The notes beneath the pieces were generated by a model. The model was given only the letters and a program-made list of their open reading frames with translations, ran no database searches and was not told the origin of the DNA. DNA of 64,000 bases from Pararge aegeria. Lineage: Eukaryota > Arthropoda > Insecta > Lepidoptera > Nymphalidae. Position 1 is the stretch's first letter, and every line of letters starts with the position of its first letter. The DNA is taken from contig NC_053183.1 in assembly GCF_905163445.1 (NCBI RefSeq), positions 3,162,001 to 3,226,000 of the forward strand. The letters run 5' to 3'. Below, piece by piece: positions 45,119 to 56,400 of the stretch. Both the position numbers and the translations under genes were made by a program.

Positions 45119-45355
45119 GACGGCCGAGTCCAAGGTCGTAAGTTCGATTCCCACAACTGGAAAATGTTTGTGTGATGAACATGAATGTTTTTCAGTGTCT
45201 GGGTGTTTATCTGTATATTATAAGTATTTATGTGTATTATATTCATAAAAAAATATTCATCAGCTATCTTAGTACCCATAACACAAGCTACGCTTACTTT
45301 GGGGCTAGATGGCGATGTGTGTATTGTCATAGTATATAGTATAGTATATAGTATA
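45119..45355 (+). mobile_element. SINE family A with internal head deletion
   Basis: GACGGCC is joined directly to GAGTCCAAGGTCGTAAG, so the A-box region is missing. Tail ATAGTATATAGTATAGTATA. Confidence 0.7.
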
Positions 45356-47393
45356 GCCTAGTATTGAAAGGTCAAGTAAGTCAATTTATCATAGGCTTAG
45401 CGGGTACGTTATGTGGTACGGGAGTCTCTAGGGGCTTTTATGATTTGAATAAGTAGAATATTGCTATCTCGCTCTAACGTACGATGGTGTTCCACTCACC
45501 AGAGGCAGAGTATAGATTGCAAAAATAAACCTTCCAAAACTTGATTTTATGGCCTCGCAAGGTATTAAAGTAGAGTATTCAAGTAAGGGTTTAAGCTACC
45601 TTCGTTTTGGGCGCCCCTAAACCCCGCGGTACACTCAGGATTCTAGATGCAACACCCTCTCGGAAGTAACTCTAAGAATCTCTCGTTTGCATGGGATTTT
45701 AGAGTAAACGGCGACCGTAACGTAATACATTGCTTTACCCCCTTGTTGAACTAAGTATCTACTATTATCGTAAACAAATATATTTTGCTATTTAATTCGT
45801 TTCCGACAGGATACATAAATAAATATCTATCTAACATAGAACTAAAACAACATTCTGAACTTACATGTGATGCTCTTAATAAACGCAGAATACACACCGT
45901 AGTCAAAAGATCACAATTATCAAACACATTAATAAATTATTTTGTTTTCTGGGACCTCATTTGTATAACAAAATAAATTAGTAAACAAACATCTACCCTC
46001 TCAACAAAATAAATAAAAAAAAAAAGCCATAACTACATGTTTAAAGATTTTATCATATGACGATACTGAAAACCTACTTACTATATTAAAATAAAAAGTA
46101 CACCCTTTTGCTGTCAAAATATAATTTATTTACATTTAATTTACAAACCATCCATTTTATGTACTCTTTACATACCTTCATTTACATGAGTGATTACAGT
46201 GATACACACCCTCTTCATTGTATTACAATCATATTTAAAAATTTATAAAATACTATTATTTTTAAGAAATTAAATTTATGTTCAATATTTAAGCTTACAA
46301 TTATTAAAATATCCTAGGGGGTGAAGGCACTGAAGCTGAAATACAAGGTTTCTTAGTTTAGCTCTGAAGCTTGTAGTAAAAAAAAATTAAAAATAAGAAT
46401 ACCATTTACTGAATTGTAAAATTAGACTTAAGATTTCATGGAAATAAACATTATTATTATATTTTAGGTATTAATGAAATTTATTACTATCTATACTTAT
46501 AATAAAATTGTAACTGAAAGATTTCTGTACATTTAATATATTTTGAAAATGACCTGAAATGATGCTTTATAATCGACGCTGAGTCTAAAACAGATTTTTA
46601 TTTAATTTTTGTTTGTCTGTCTGTCTGTCTTTCCGGGCATCACGTGAAAACTACTGAACGGATTTAAATAAAATTTGGTATAGTATAGTTGTAGCTGATA
46701 TACCGGGTCAACATATAGGATACTTTTTATCCCGATAAACAATAAATTTTCTTACGGGAAATGGGATGAAACTTTTTATCAATTTTACTTCATAGCTCCT
46801 TCATGAAGATCTGATAAATATTATCGGAGATAAAGGACATAACTCTTCACAGATAACAGCAAGTCGCGAGGCATATCGGACAACGATCGAATGCATGCGT
46901 ATCATCCTACTAAATATTAATATTATAAATGCGAAAGAAATAAAGTAATAATTATTAAGTTTCATTATATACCTGCAAATTCAGTTTTGAAATATTCAAA
47001 TTGAACCTATCGCTTAGAAGTTGCAACGCGTATAGAATAACACGTACGGCCGCGAATAACATAGTTTGGAAATAAAACAGGTCCACCTGGTAGGTAGCGC
47101 TGCAATTAGTTTCTAGGGTTTTTCTAGGTGCAGACGAAGTTGCGGTCAGCGAAGGTCAGCTGGTGATGAATATAGTATAACACGCCACTGTTGGACTAAA
47201 GATCACTCAACTTGGAGGTTCTCCCATAATCAGCAGTAGATGTTAGTAATTGCAAAGATGAGGATGCTGATCGTTCTCCGATAGTCGGTAGATTCCCTTA
47301 GTCACCTCGTACGATACCTGCGGGGAGACGAGGGGTGGTGACAACTGTATTCTGATCCGCTGTTACCACACAGGAAACTCTTATCATATTCAG
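45356..47393. other. Intron or upstream region of the RSPH14-like gene
   Basis: Besides the Helitron-type element at 46490-47163 I see no exon. An AT-rich frame at 45785-45976 has no coding character. Confidence 0.4.
46490..47163 (+). mobile_element. Helitron-type element, long subfamily, ending CTGG
   Basis: A|TCTATACTTATAATAAAATT, GTCTGTCTGTCTGTC microsatellite inside, GCAGACGAAGTTGCGG and end CAG CTGG|T, 674 bp. Confidence 0.55.
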
Positions 47394-47587
47394 CAGTAAT
47401 GTGTTCCCCAGAAGCACCAGCAGCACAGAGGCTAGAATCAATGCAGCCGTCCTTATACGCCCCGCACGTGGACATCACACGGGCTCGCCTCGGCTTTGGT
47501 CGGGTAGGACTACGTCTCATAAACAGAGACCTACACTCGCCCGACCATCTCGTGCAATTGCAGGCTTTGCATAGCATATGGGATCAG
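47394..47587 (+). CDS. RSPH14: RSPH14-like exon with putative start
   Basis: The acceptor is a tandem CAGCAG (47391-47396), so splicing could add or drop one codon (NAGNAG). In-frame ATGs stand at 47399 and 47447; the second gives MQPSLYAPHVDITRARLGFG, close to where homologues begin. Donor GATCAG|GTATTT. Confidence 0.7.
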
Positions 47588-49305
47588 GTATTTGTTAATT
47601 AGACTCTTAATAAAACTGTGGCCACGTTTAAAAAGTATTAGAGAATTCTTGTGATTGTGTGTGTACTTAATGTGTATATATATAAAAATGTTATGTTGGT
47701 TTGTATACGTTTCAAAAACTCAAAAAGTTCTGCACCGTTCGAGCTGAAATTTCAGCATGATATATAATACGCATCAAGGATTGTTTTTATCTATTTTTCT
47801 CAACCATTCAATCACAATGTGCCACAGCGAAGCGTGGCTGGGTACAGCTAGTAGCATATAAATTTTGAACTTAGAAACCCCCGACTTTTAATATCGTTTA
47901 TGTTATTCGACTTGTAAAGACCGTTTTTTTGATACCCATATTTAAGGAGTTGTAAAAAATGTTTCGCCATTATCAAGACGCGGCCATCTTGGATTTGATA
48001 TTTGTCATAGTGTAGTAGTAGTCTACAAGTCGAGCACTGTCATTTGAATCCTATATTGACACACACTGAGACACTCACATTGTACAGTGTACACACACAC
48101 AAACTCAAACTCATACACATACACTTCCATACACACACACAACTATGTGTTTAAAATACTATGTTATACTTATTGTTTATTTTAGGTTTTTCTGTTTAGA
48201 TTACATTCCCTATATGACAAAGTAGATTTTCTCGATCAACAATATGGTCTGACTTGCCTACCTATTTCAGGTCCAAATATCAGAGAACGCTATGTTCTTG
48301 ATAAATCTTCACGTAGGATATCGCCTGATCGACCTAATGCTGGAACGTGACGCTGTAGTCCGCGAAAAAGTATGTCTTATACTCACCATCCTAGCTTCTT
48401 ATTATCAGGGAAGAAAACAGATCATGTCAAGGATAAAGATTGTTGAAAACCTCATGTGGCTTGTACTTAGAGATCGAAGAGAAATAAGATATGCAGCGGC
48501 TTATACCTTAAGGACTCTAAGTAGCGATCGTTGCTCCGTTGAAACATTACTAACATGCGAAAATATTATAGAAAACTTGCTAAAAATGGTCAAAAATGAT
48601 TATACAGGAATTGTACTCTTACATCTCAAAACTCTTGAGAATCTAACAGAATGGAACCCTGAAGGACCACTCAAAGCAAACGCTTTTCAAATCATGCTAC
48701 AATTATTTTCGAACCAGGACCCAAGGATAGTCTGTGGGGCAATGGATTGCATGACACAATTGTGTAAACACCCTATAGGGAAACAATTGGCTGATATTTA
48801 CGACCTAACATTTGTATTGAGACCTTTCATAATGTCCCAATCAATAGAAATAAGGATCAGCGCAGTTGGTTTGATGGAGTATACAACTTTAACAACGCGT
48901 TCAAAATGGCGTGCTAAAGAATGCTGCGAGGAACTGACCAAGCGTTTAGTTTCTTTATGCTGCGGCACCAACAAACCGCCACTTCAATTAAGAAGTATGC
49001 AAGTTCTGATAAACCTCTGCGACTGTCCAGATATAAGGCACCATATGAAACGCCATTGGGAGAGGAAAGTAAAAGCTTTAAAAATACGAAATCATGAAGA
49101 ATGGGACGGTACAACGGAAACAACGAGCTATGGCCTTGAAACTGGCCACAATTATAGAACGATGTGCATCGAGGGTGTTGAGACTATTAAGAATGATTAT
49201 GGGGATAATGCAGAAGTGATCAACGTTCATAGTTACTTGAGACGAATGCATGAAGTAAAAGCACGTTTACTTTATGCTATAAATTGGAAATCTTTCAAAG
49301 ATTAA
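47394..49305 (+). CDS. RSPH14: RSPH14-like radial spoke armadillo-repeat protein
   Basis: The coding exons are 47394-47587 and 48271-49305, possibly preceded by 44708-44822. From the ATG at 47399 the protein is 407 residues; from an inner ATG at 47447 it is 391. Vertebrate RSPH14 is about 350. The N-terminal part (FGRVGLRLINRDLHSPDHLV, QALHSIWDQ) and the following helix pairs align with the RSPH14 start as I know it. The remainder is all-helical with hydrophobic repeats typical of armadillo/HEAT folds (for example MFLINLHVGYRLIDLMLERD; IVCGAMDCMTQLCKHPIGKQ). Known family role: a radial spoke component of the ciliary axoneme. Donor CAG|GTATTT and acceptor TATTTCAG|GTCCAA are in phase 0. Lying 1.2-3.9 kb downstream of another axonemal gene on the same strand supports a ciliary/sperm role. 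A poly(A) signal follows at 49354. Confidence 0.75.
47668..47851 (+). mobile_element. Helitron-type element, short subfamily, in RSPH14 intron
   Basis: TATATATATAAAAATGTTATG near the left, GCACCGTTCGAGCTGAAATT, right end GCGAAGCGTGGCTGGGTACA G CTAG|T. Confidence 0.55.
48271..49305 (+). CDS. RSPH14: RSPH14-like large terminal exon
   Basis: One uninterrupted 344-codon reading frame to TAA at 49303, starting VQISENAMFLINLHVGYRLI at the acceptor. It holds most of the armadillo-like helices. This is the longest open frame in the window and has balanced codon use unlike the surrounding AT-rich DNA. Confidence 0.85.
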   Translation, partial: VQISENAMFLINLHVGYRLIDLMLERDAVVREKVCLILTILASYYQGRKQIMSRIKIVENLMWLVLRDRREIRYAAAYTLRTLSSDRCSVETLLTCENIIENLLKMVKNDYTGIVLLHLKTLENLTEWNPEGPLKANAFQIMLQLFSNQDPRIVCGAMDCMTQLCKHPIGKQLADIYDLTFVLRPFIMSQSIEIRISAVGLMEYTTLTTRSKWRAKECCEELTKRLVSLCCGTNKPPLQLRSMQVLINLCDCPDIRHHMKRHWERKVKALKIRNHEEWDGTTETTSYGLETGHNYRTMCIEGVETIKNDYGDNAEVINVHSYLRRMHEVKARLLYAINWKSFKD

Positions 49306-49353
49306 GAAGTGTAAACAATATCTTCAAGACACAGTAGTGCCAATTATGTTATA

Positions 49354-49359
49354 AATAAA
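49354..49359 (+). promoter_or_regulatory. Poly(A) signal AATAAA, RSPH14-like gene
   Basis: AATAAA 49 bp after the stop codon, implying a very short 3' UTR. Confidence 0.6.
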
Positions 49360-49578
49360 CTGACAGATCAGAAAACGCCGTAATTTTCGAAATGTTTTCC
49401 ATAAAAAACAACAATAGCATTAGTCATATTAAATTAGTTCAGTTTAGAGATTTATATACAACACTATGACACTATGTATGTTATACTACTCGTAGTTGTC
49501 GTCTTAAAGAATCATTGACCATCGGCTTCCTGCGACTCACTTGATGTCGTCCGTCCTCCTAGTGGAAGAGTCTACTAA

Positions 49579-49759
49579 GGCTGCCAGTCCGCCGGAGCAG
49601 AGCGAGGCAGCGGAGCCGAGAAACGGAGAAATATTAACCAATAGGATTGCACAAAATCTCCGCTGCTCTTAAGTGAACCAGACACAGTACGCAACTGCGC
49701 TCCGCATTAGACCGTTTCTCGGCTCCACTGCCTCGCTCCGCTCCGGTGGACGGGCAGCC
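49579..49759. mobile_element. MITE with ~50-bp terminal inverted repeats and TAA target duplication
   Basis: TAA|GGCTGCCAGTCCGCCGGAGC ... GCTCCGGTGGACGGGCAGCC|TAA, 181 bp, no frame. The 3-bp TAA duplication and GG..CC ends fit the PIF/Harbinger superfamily. Confidence 0.75.
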
Positions 49760-49762
49760 TAA

Positions 49763-51137
49763 TGATACGCTTTCCGGTGCTCCTTTCCTTTATTCTAGGA
49801 CCTTGGGCTCTAACATCCGTCGCATCGATCTTAGCTTATGCCCATTAATACTTCCGGTTTGCAGCTCATTAAGCTATGTTCTTCTATGATTCCGGGTCGT
49901 GATTTGATAATGCAAATTAAACACTTTGCGTAAAGAAATCAGATTAGTTATTGTAAATATTAAATTAGGTTGGTGCAACCTACACTACGTGAACGGTAGC
50001 ATTCTGTGAGAAATGAAATATTCATAAATAAAGGAGGTAGTAAATAAATGTTTATAAACCAATTTAGACATCTACCACTATGCGTTTACGGTCCCTGCCA
50101 GCCGCCGCAGCGTACATGTAAAGTTCGTTTAGCGGTTTGTAATATACAAATGCAGTACACAATATGCGATTCTAAAACGAGAAGCACTAGGTGCATTTCA
50201 ATTTGATTTTATTTATTGGTTTCTCGAAAACGACCCAACGGTTGCGAGAGACGGTGCAATACTTAAGGTATCGGCTGTACTTTAGTCAGCTGCTACGTCT
50301 TAACTTATTATATATAGTTGGATAATTTTATTTCGAATTTAAAAATTACCTGTTTATTCATGTATGTTTGTAAATAACAAAAAAACAAATGAAAAATAGT
50401 AAATTCTTGCAAATAAAACGCATTTAAAGATAGTTTGAGCATTTATTGATAAATAAAACGTAGGAGACACATTTTGAGTAACATTTGGCATTTTAATACA
50501 TTTACATTTTTGTGCCTTTGTTGGCGACCTTACAGCTACATAATAAGTATTAGCTACATATTCAGTTCTGTACAAATTACCTTAAACTATAGCAAGGGCA
50601 TAAGAATAACTAAGTTTGGGTTTAAATCTAGTTTGTGCATGCCCTAAGGCCAAGCTATAAGCCCCTCTTCCCCTCTCAGCCCGCAAGGACCCGCTATCGC
50701 CATACAGACAACGCCAGGGCTGCCACTACCTTCTTATTTTTTTTTAAGTTATTCATTACAGTTTGCACAACGTAAGTTTAAGTTAAGGAGGCTGGAATTA
50801 ACAAGTCTTCAAATTATAATCTCGACATCTATACAACCTGAAAAATCATATTGAAAACCTGATTTAGGTTAACGATAAACTTACTTAATGCCAACTGTAG
50901 TTCAATAGCTTTAGAATATATCAATAACATTTATAATAATGTTAAAAATTAAAGTATAGCTTTATTATTATAACGTGTTGTATGAAGATAGGGAGGTGGG
51001 GCGACGACGTGGGCTAACTAACTTTTTGAAAATCAAACACAAAAAAGTACTTCTTAAATATGAGTCTGGAGCAATAATTTTGTTTTAGTTATTCTTATGA
51101 CAAGTGCAACCATCATGTGAATGTGCGTATTTTACCT
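49763..51137. other. Gene-free stretch between convergent genes
   Basis: Mostly AT-rich. A GC-richer segment (50640-50735, AGCCCGCAAGGACCCGCTAT) has no frame I can support. Confidence 0.4.
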
Positions 51138-51345
51138 TTTTTTTTTTATTCCACTACAAAATCGCCTGGTGTTAAGTGATGACGCAGTCTAAATGGTAGC
51201 GGGTGAAACTTATACACCTAATCGGTTTCTCGGACATCGTTACCGTAATGTCTAATCGTTTGGCGGCACGTCTTTGTTGGTAAAGACCAACAAGATGGAT
51301 ATAACCCTCACCCTCTACTCATATGATTCAGCTCTGCGTCAGTGA
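51138..51345 (-). mobile_element. SINE family C, reverse
   Basis: TTTTTTTTATTCCACTACAA, GGTGTTAAGTGATGACGCAG, TGGCGGCACGTCTTTG. Confidence 0.55.
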
Positions 51346-52194
51346 GGCCGTCAAAAATAATTCACGCACATATCCAGTTTAGCCGCATACCTTTACATGC
51401 GAGAGTTTCTCGAAAAGAAAATAATTTTAATGTCTAAGTACATTAGTTTACCTGTTTTACAAATAAAATAAGTACACTCATATTACACCTAGTTGTATAG
51501 GAATGCAATAATATGGCACTTTCCATCGGCTATAATTTATTTTTTTATTCAATTAAATATTATAAAAATGAAGTATTGTCATAACAATACGAATTTATTT
51601 TAAATCTACGCGTATCGTATAAAAGCTATGTACAGCGATATTTTTTTCACTCACGGTATTCTTTGGAATTTGTATTTTTTTGTTAGAATGGTCTACATAG
51701 TACGATTAAATTTTTTAATTCAATGTAAAATTTATTTATATGTGATTAAAAATGATAACGTGTGGAAAGTGTTCTAAGATTTTATTTGCCTACTATAATA
51801 TTAGCCATAAAACTAATTCGATCAGTGTTTTATTATTTACATTAATCAGAAACGAAAACTTCAATTATTTGTATTGTCAAAATTGACAGCTTTATAAGAT
51901 GACAAAAGTAACAAAATGTATTTCGTGTGCACGTTTCTCTATTAAATTCTAATGGAAAATTTCAATCTTCGTGCTCGTTAGGTTACAGTATATTTTGCGC
52001 AGAATTCTACAATAGCTTCGCTACGGACAAATCGAACTGCGTCTCTTTCTTTTCTGAACTGTCGACAATGCCTTATCATGAACGTGGGCGCGTATCGGTG
52101 ATCAAGATACTGTTACTTATGGTAAAAGCAAGCCTAAGGTCTTTACAGCAAAATTAGTGTGAAACTTGCGTCCGTACGTATATGAAGCCAAAAT
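51346..52194. other. Gene-free AT-rich stretch, possible sws 3' UTR
   Basis: No gene on either strand. Several TTTATT (minus-strand AATAAA) occur, for example near 51536 and 51592, any of which could end the sws-like transcript. Confidence 0.35.
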
Positions 52195-53270
52195 AATACT
52201 TCTATTGAACAAAGCGATAGCCTGAACTAAAAGTTCATTCAAGGTCCCCCCAGAATTATGTTAAACGAAATGACAGCGACGCTCGAACAAAAAGGTTAAT
52301 TCAAGGTCATTTGCTACATACCTCTGTAGGTGATTCTCTTCACTACACACGCGTACGCAGCTAAAACTGTGTAATTATGTTGAACGAAATGACAGCGACG
52401 AACTGAACGAAACGTTTCATTCAAGTTCACGTTGCAAGGCCTCTGATTGTCATTCTTGTCACTGCAATCGCGACGCCTGGTTAATAATTTTACTGAGCTG
52501 CCAAAAATTTCAAGGTTTAACGAAAAGACAGACGGAATTAACTCTTATGGTTCATTCAAGGTCACGCTACGTTACAGACCTTTTTAGGTCGTTCTAGTCA
52601 CTTCCCTCACAATCTCGTTGCATGTACAGCTGCTGAAACTGTGGGGTTGTTGAAATGACTCACTTAACTAAATATGTTTCATTCAAGGTCACATGCAACA
52701 GACCTCTGTAGATCATTCCAGTCACTGCACTCGCGATTTCTATGCAATTACTTGTACTAGGCTGATAAAACTGTGAGGTTGAATGAAAAGACAGAGACGC
52801 GCGGAACTAAATATTGTTAATTCGAGGTCACGATACGCTACCGACCTCTGCAGGTCATTCTAGTCAGTTCATTCAGGGTCTCCTTACATAGCTGCTGTGG
52901 AGTTAAGTTGAACGGACAGACAGAGATGCACTTAACTAAATACGGTTCATTCAAGGTCACATGCTACTGACCTCTGTTGGTAATTCTAGATACATCACGA
53001 TCTCCTTACATATACAGCTGCTAAAATTGGGAAGCTAAGTTAAACGGAAAACCGGAGATGCACTTTACTAAATCCCGTAATTCAAGGTCACACGCTACTG
53101 ACCTCTGTAGGTCATTCCAGTCACTTCACTCGCGATCCCTAGAGCTGCTAAAACTGTGGGTTCCGTTGAACGCAATTACTGAGACGCACTAAACTATATA
53201 ATCGTTCATTCAAGGTCACTACGCTACAGACCTCTGTAGGCTATTCTAGTCACTGCACTCGCGATCCCCC
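52195..53270. repeat. Tandem array of about eight diverged ~130-bp units
   Basis: A block containing TTCATTCAAGGTCAC, then GACCTCTGTAGGTCATTC, then AGTCACTGCACTCGCGAT, then a gap with GTTGAACGAAA..GACAGAGACGCAC recurs. The CCTCTG anchor is at about 52321, 52440, 52579, 52703, 52845, 52971, 53102 and 53231, giving spacings of 119-142 bp. Units are substantially diverged from each other. The last unit ends 48 bp from the stop codon of the sws-like gene, so on the minus strand the array is probably transcribed as 3' UTR. Confidence 0.8.
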
Positions 53271-53317
53271 TGCACGTACTTGAACAACGCTTTGCACAGA
53301 TCGTGCATGGTCGGGTC

Positions 53318-53428
53318 TCATCTGCCCCCACCCCTTTTATTGAGCGGATCATACACCTCAGCTTCGGAGTCCATTTCGTCCTCTGACAGTGAGAGAGAGC
53401 CGCCCACGCGCCGTGTGCGCAGACCCTC
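53318..53428 (-). CDS. sws: sws-like terminal exon with stop
   Basis: Acceptor GCTTTCAG|GAGGGT; 36 codons then TGA at 53318-53320. Encodes [20 protein letters not shown] followed by [16 protein letters not shown]. The 3' UTR would begin in the tandem array at 52195-53270. Confidence 0.78.
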   Translation of the reverse strand, partial: EGLRTRRVGGSLSLSEDEMDSEAEVYDPLNKRGGGR

Positions 53429-56400
53429 CTGAAAGCCAAAGATATTTCATCTAGCGCAAAAAGACTCATTGACGGTGAATTACGCATAAAAACAAGGCAA
53501 ACTCTTTGTCAAATAATAGCACGGTGATCTGAAAGAAGTCACAAAAAAGCAGCTCTAAAAAAACTATGACATAGTTGCCGCTTATATTTGGCGCAAAGTA
53601 CTCAGTAGGTACAGTGCTGCCAATTTACAGATCAAAATACATGGCGAACTCTGTCACGCACTTCTCACTTCTTTTTGAACATATAACCAAATCCATTTAT
53701 CGGTTGATAAGCGCATTAAACGAAATTAAACGATTAATGGATTTGTTCCGTGATACAGTACCAAAATAAAAAGCAGTTTGAGCCTACAATTTTTCAAAAT
53801 GAATAGCTACCATTAAATTTTCTCTCAATAACCTGACCCGTATATAACAGTTTTCAAGTTTTCATCATAATAAGCACAACACATAAAGCAACTTTCTTCT
53901 TATTTTAGTATCCCGCGTGTCCCAGTATTAAAAACCACGACCCGATGTTAGTACATGTAACTTGTATTAATACCAACCAGCCATAATTAGATGCTACTAA
54001 TAATATTAAGAACATCAATTTTCCTCTTACTGCTTACGTTTAATACGTTCTAAAATATAGTTAGTTGCGGCCCACTGGGCTGCAAGTGTTTACCAAGGAG
54101 TCTGACACTTGATTGTTCAAGAAACGTTACTTATATCAATATACCTTCTCCTGTACTCTAAGAAACGCAAGACAATAAATTCTAATAATATCTATTGTAT
54201 TTTCTTTATAGTAATAATTGACGGAACAAGCGGGCGGTTCACCTTATGGTAAGTGGAAAACCGTCGTCTATAACAACACTTCAAAGGGCATGCAAGGAGC
54301 ACGTCCTGCAACATGCCGCCCTGTGTCCATTCATTTCAGACGTAGGAATTGAATATATTTTAGTGGCTGACGTCCGCATTAATTACGGTTTATACAAATC
54401 TTGCGGGAACCGGTTGTTTCCCTGGGATAAAAAGTAGGTTATGTTATTTTCCCTCTTGTCAACTAACACAATGCCAAGAATCAAGTTATTTAAGCTTAAT
54501 TTGCTCCGCGAAAAAAATTTTTTATTTTTGTTGATTGGTCATAAAGTTAGGTTGGGAAGCGACGACAAACAAACAAACACACTTTCGCATTTAAAATATT
54601 AGTAAGGATTACAAATCACTATATATATAAAGTCAAAAAAAAATAATAAATTAATTAAATATTTATTACTACAAGTTACACGTCACACAAAGCGCCCAAG
54701 TGACCCCAAAGAAACCAAGAAACGACCATGATAATAGAATAAAAAGGCTAAACCCAAAGTATTGTGCCTCGTGTAGCTCAATAAGTGCGCACCAGTTCCG
54801 TGTCGCTGATCCACGCAGCGGCGTCCTCTACGCTCGAAGACATCTATATTATAAAACACCCAATTTCTTATTGTTTCACACTAGAATCTACACTAACATT
54901 ATGGTCCACAGAGACAATAGAGAAAGATAAAAATAGTAGAGAGAGATAGAATAATAGAGGAAGATTAAAATAAAAAACGGACAAGTGCGAGTCGGAACCG
55001 CGCATTGATGGAAGTATTCCATATGATCTATAAAAAACGGCAAAAAAAATCATGTCTGTTGTATAGGAGCCCCTTAAATATTTGTATTATTTTATATAAT
55101 TGTAATATTATATTTTATATCTTTAAAGTGAATATATAACTAAATATTGTGAGCACATTTCAAGCGTCTACGTCTAGTAGAAATATCGAGCAAAAACGAG
55201 CAAAAAACAGGTTTGTTGAAACGACCGGTGTTATAAGTTTGGCGTGTCTGTGTGCGCGTGTGCGTCTGTCTATGGCATCGTAGCCCCCGAACAGATGAAC
55301 CGATTTTGTTTTTATAGCGGCAACATAAATACATGTTCCGTGAAAACGTCAACTGTCTAACTATCATGGGTCCTGAGATACAGCCTAATGACAGACGGAC
55401 CGACAGACAGACAGACGGCGGAGTCTTAGTAATCCCCTTTACACTATTTTATTTTTTTAATTTTTCATGAATATAAGCTGCAGTATAATGAATGACCTAT
55501 GAATGAAATAGATCGCACGCACGCCCAGGATTTACAAAAAAATCAGTAAATTTTATGAACAATCTTGTTAGTATTCTAAATTGTAACAATTATGACACAA
55601 ATATCAAATGAATACATCTCTAGTTTACAACTAAAAATTATATATTGAATTATAAATGGCGTGCACCTGTCAAAATTATCATCCTAAATTGGACATTTCA
55701 TAACAATTATTCAATGTTTATTCAATGTCATTTTTGAAGAGTCAATTTGTCTGTCTCCGAAACTATTCATCAGAGCGATATTAAATTCAAAGTTCAATGT
55801 TTGTATTGAACTTCTACACATTATCATTTATATCAAATGACATCGTGGGATGGTGATAACAAAAAGAACACCCGGCTAAGTTTGTTGTGGGCTTCTTCTT
55901 AAACCAGGACGCGTTTGGAACCCTCGTAGCTTTAGTTTTAAGTTTACGATTGTAGTAATCGCCATCACTACTCACTGCTATGTACACATTTTGTATATAA
56001 TCAACGCATCAAAAGTGCCTATGTGCCTATTTGAATAAAGAAATATTTGACTTTGACTTTGACCTTTAAATGGGACCATTCCGGAATAAACTTCTTTCGA
56101 GCAAAAAAATAATGTTGCAAATCCGTCTATAAATGACGGAGTTATACAAAAAAAAATTAAATTAACAAACTCCCTCCTCACTTCTAAAGTCGGTTAAAAC
56201 ATTTAATAATTGCAAAAAAAAAAAAAAAACTTGTATAACAGTTTGTTGAGTTATCAACGAACCAGAACTGAGTTAAATTAAGGATCAGTGGATAAAAACA
56301 GTTTCAAAAAGTTACCAAAGCACATACCTCGAGAATACCGGCGCTGGGTTCAGACGCGTAACCCTCAAAGTGCCTTTGGTCATCCTCGTAGTCCGATGAG

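Larger units (their letters stand above)
53429..56327. other. sws-like last intron
   Basis: 2.9 kb. Contains a short inverted repeat (AACCAAATCCATTTATCG at 53686 / CGATTAATGGATTTGTTCC at 53730) and the repeat copies listed separately. No extra exon seen. Confidence 0.5.

Noticed and set aside
53224..53487. 87-residue minus-strand frame across the sws terminal exon
   Set aside because: Different frame from the one required by the splice phases; the true exon reads [10 protein letters not shown] and stops at 53318.
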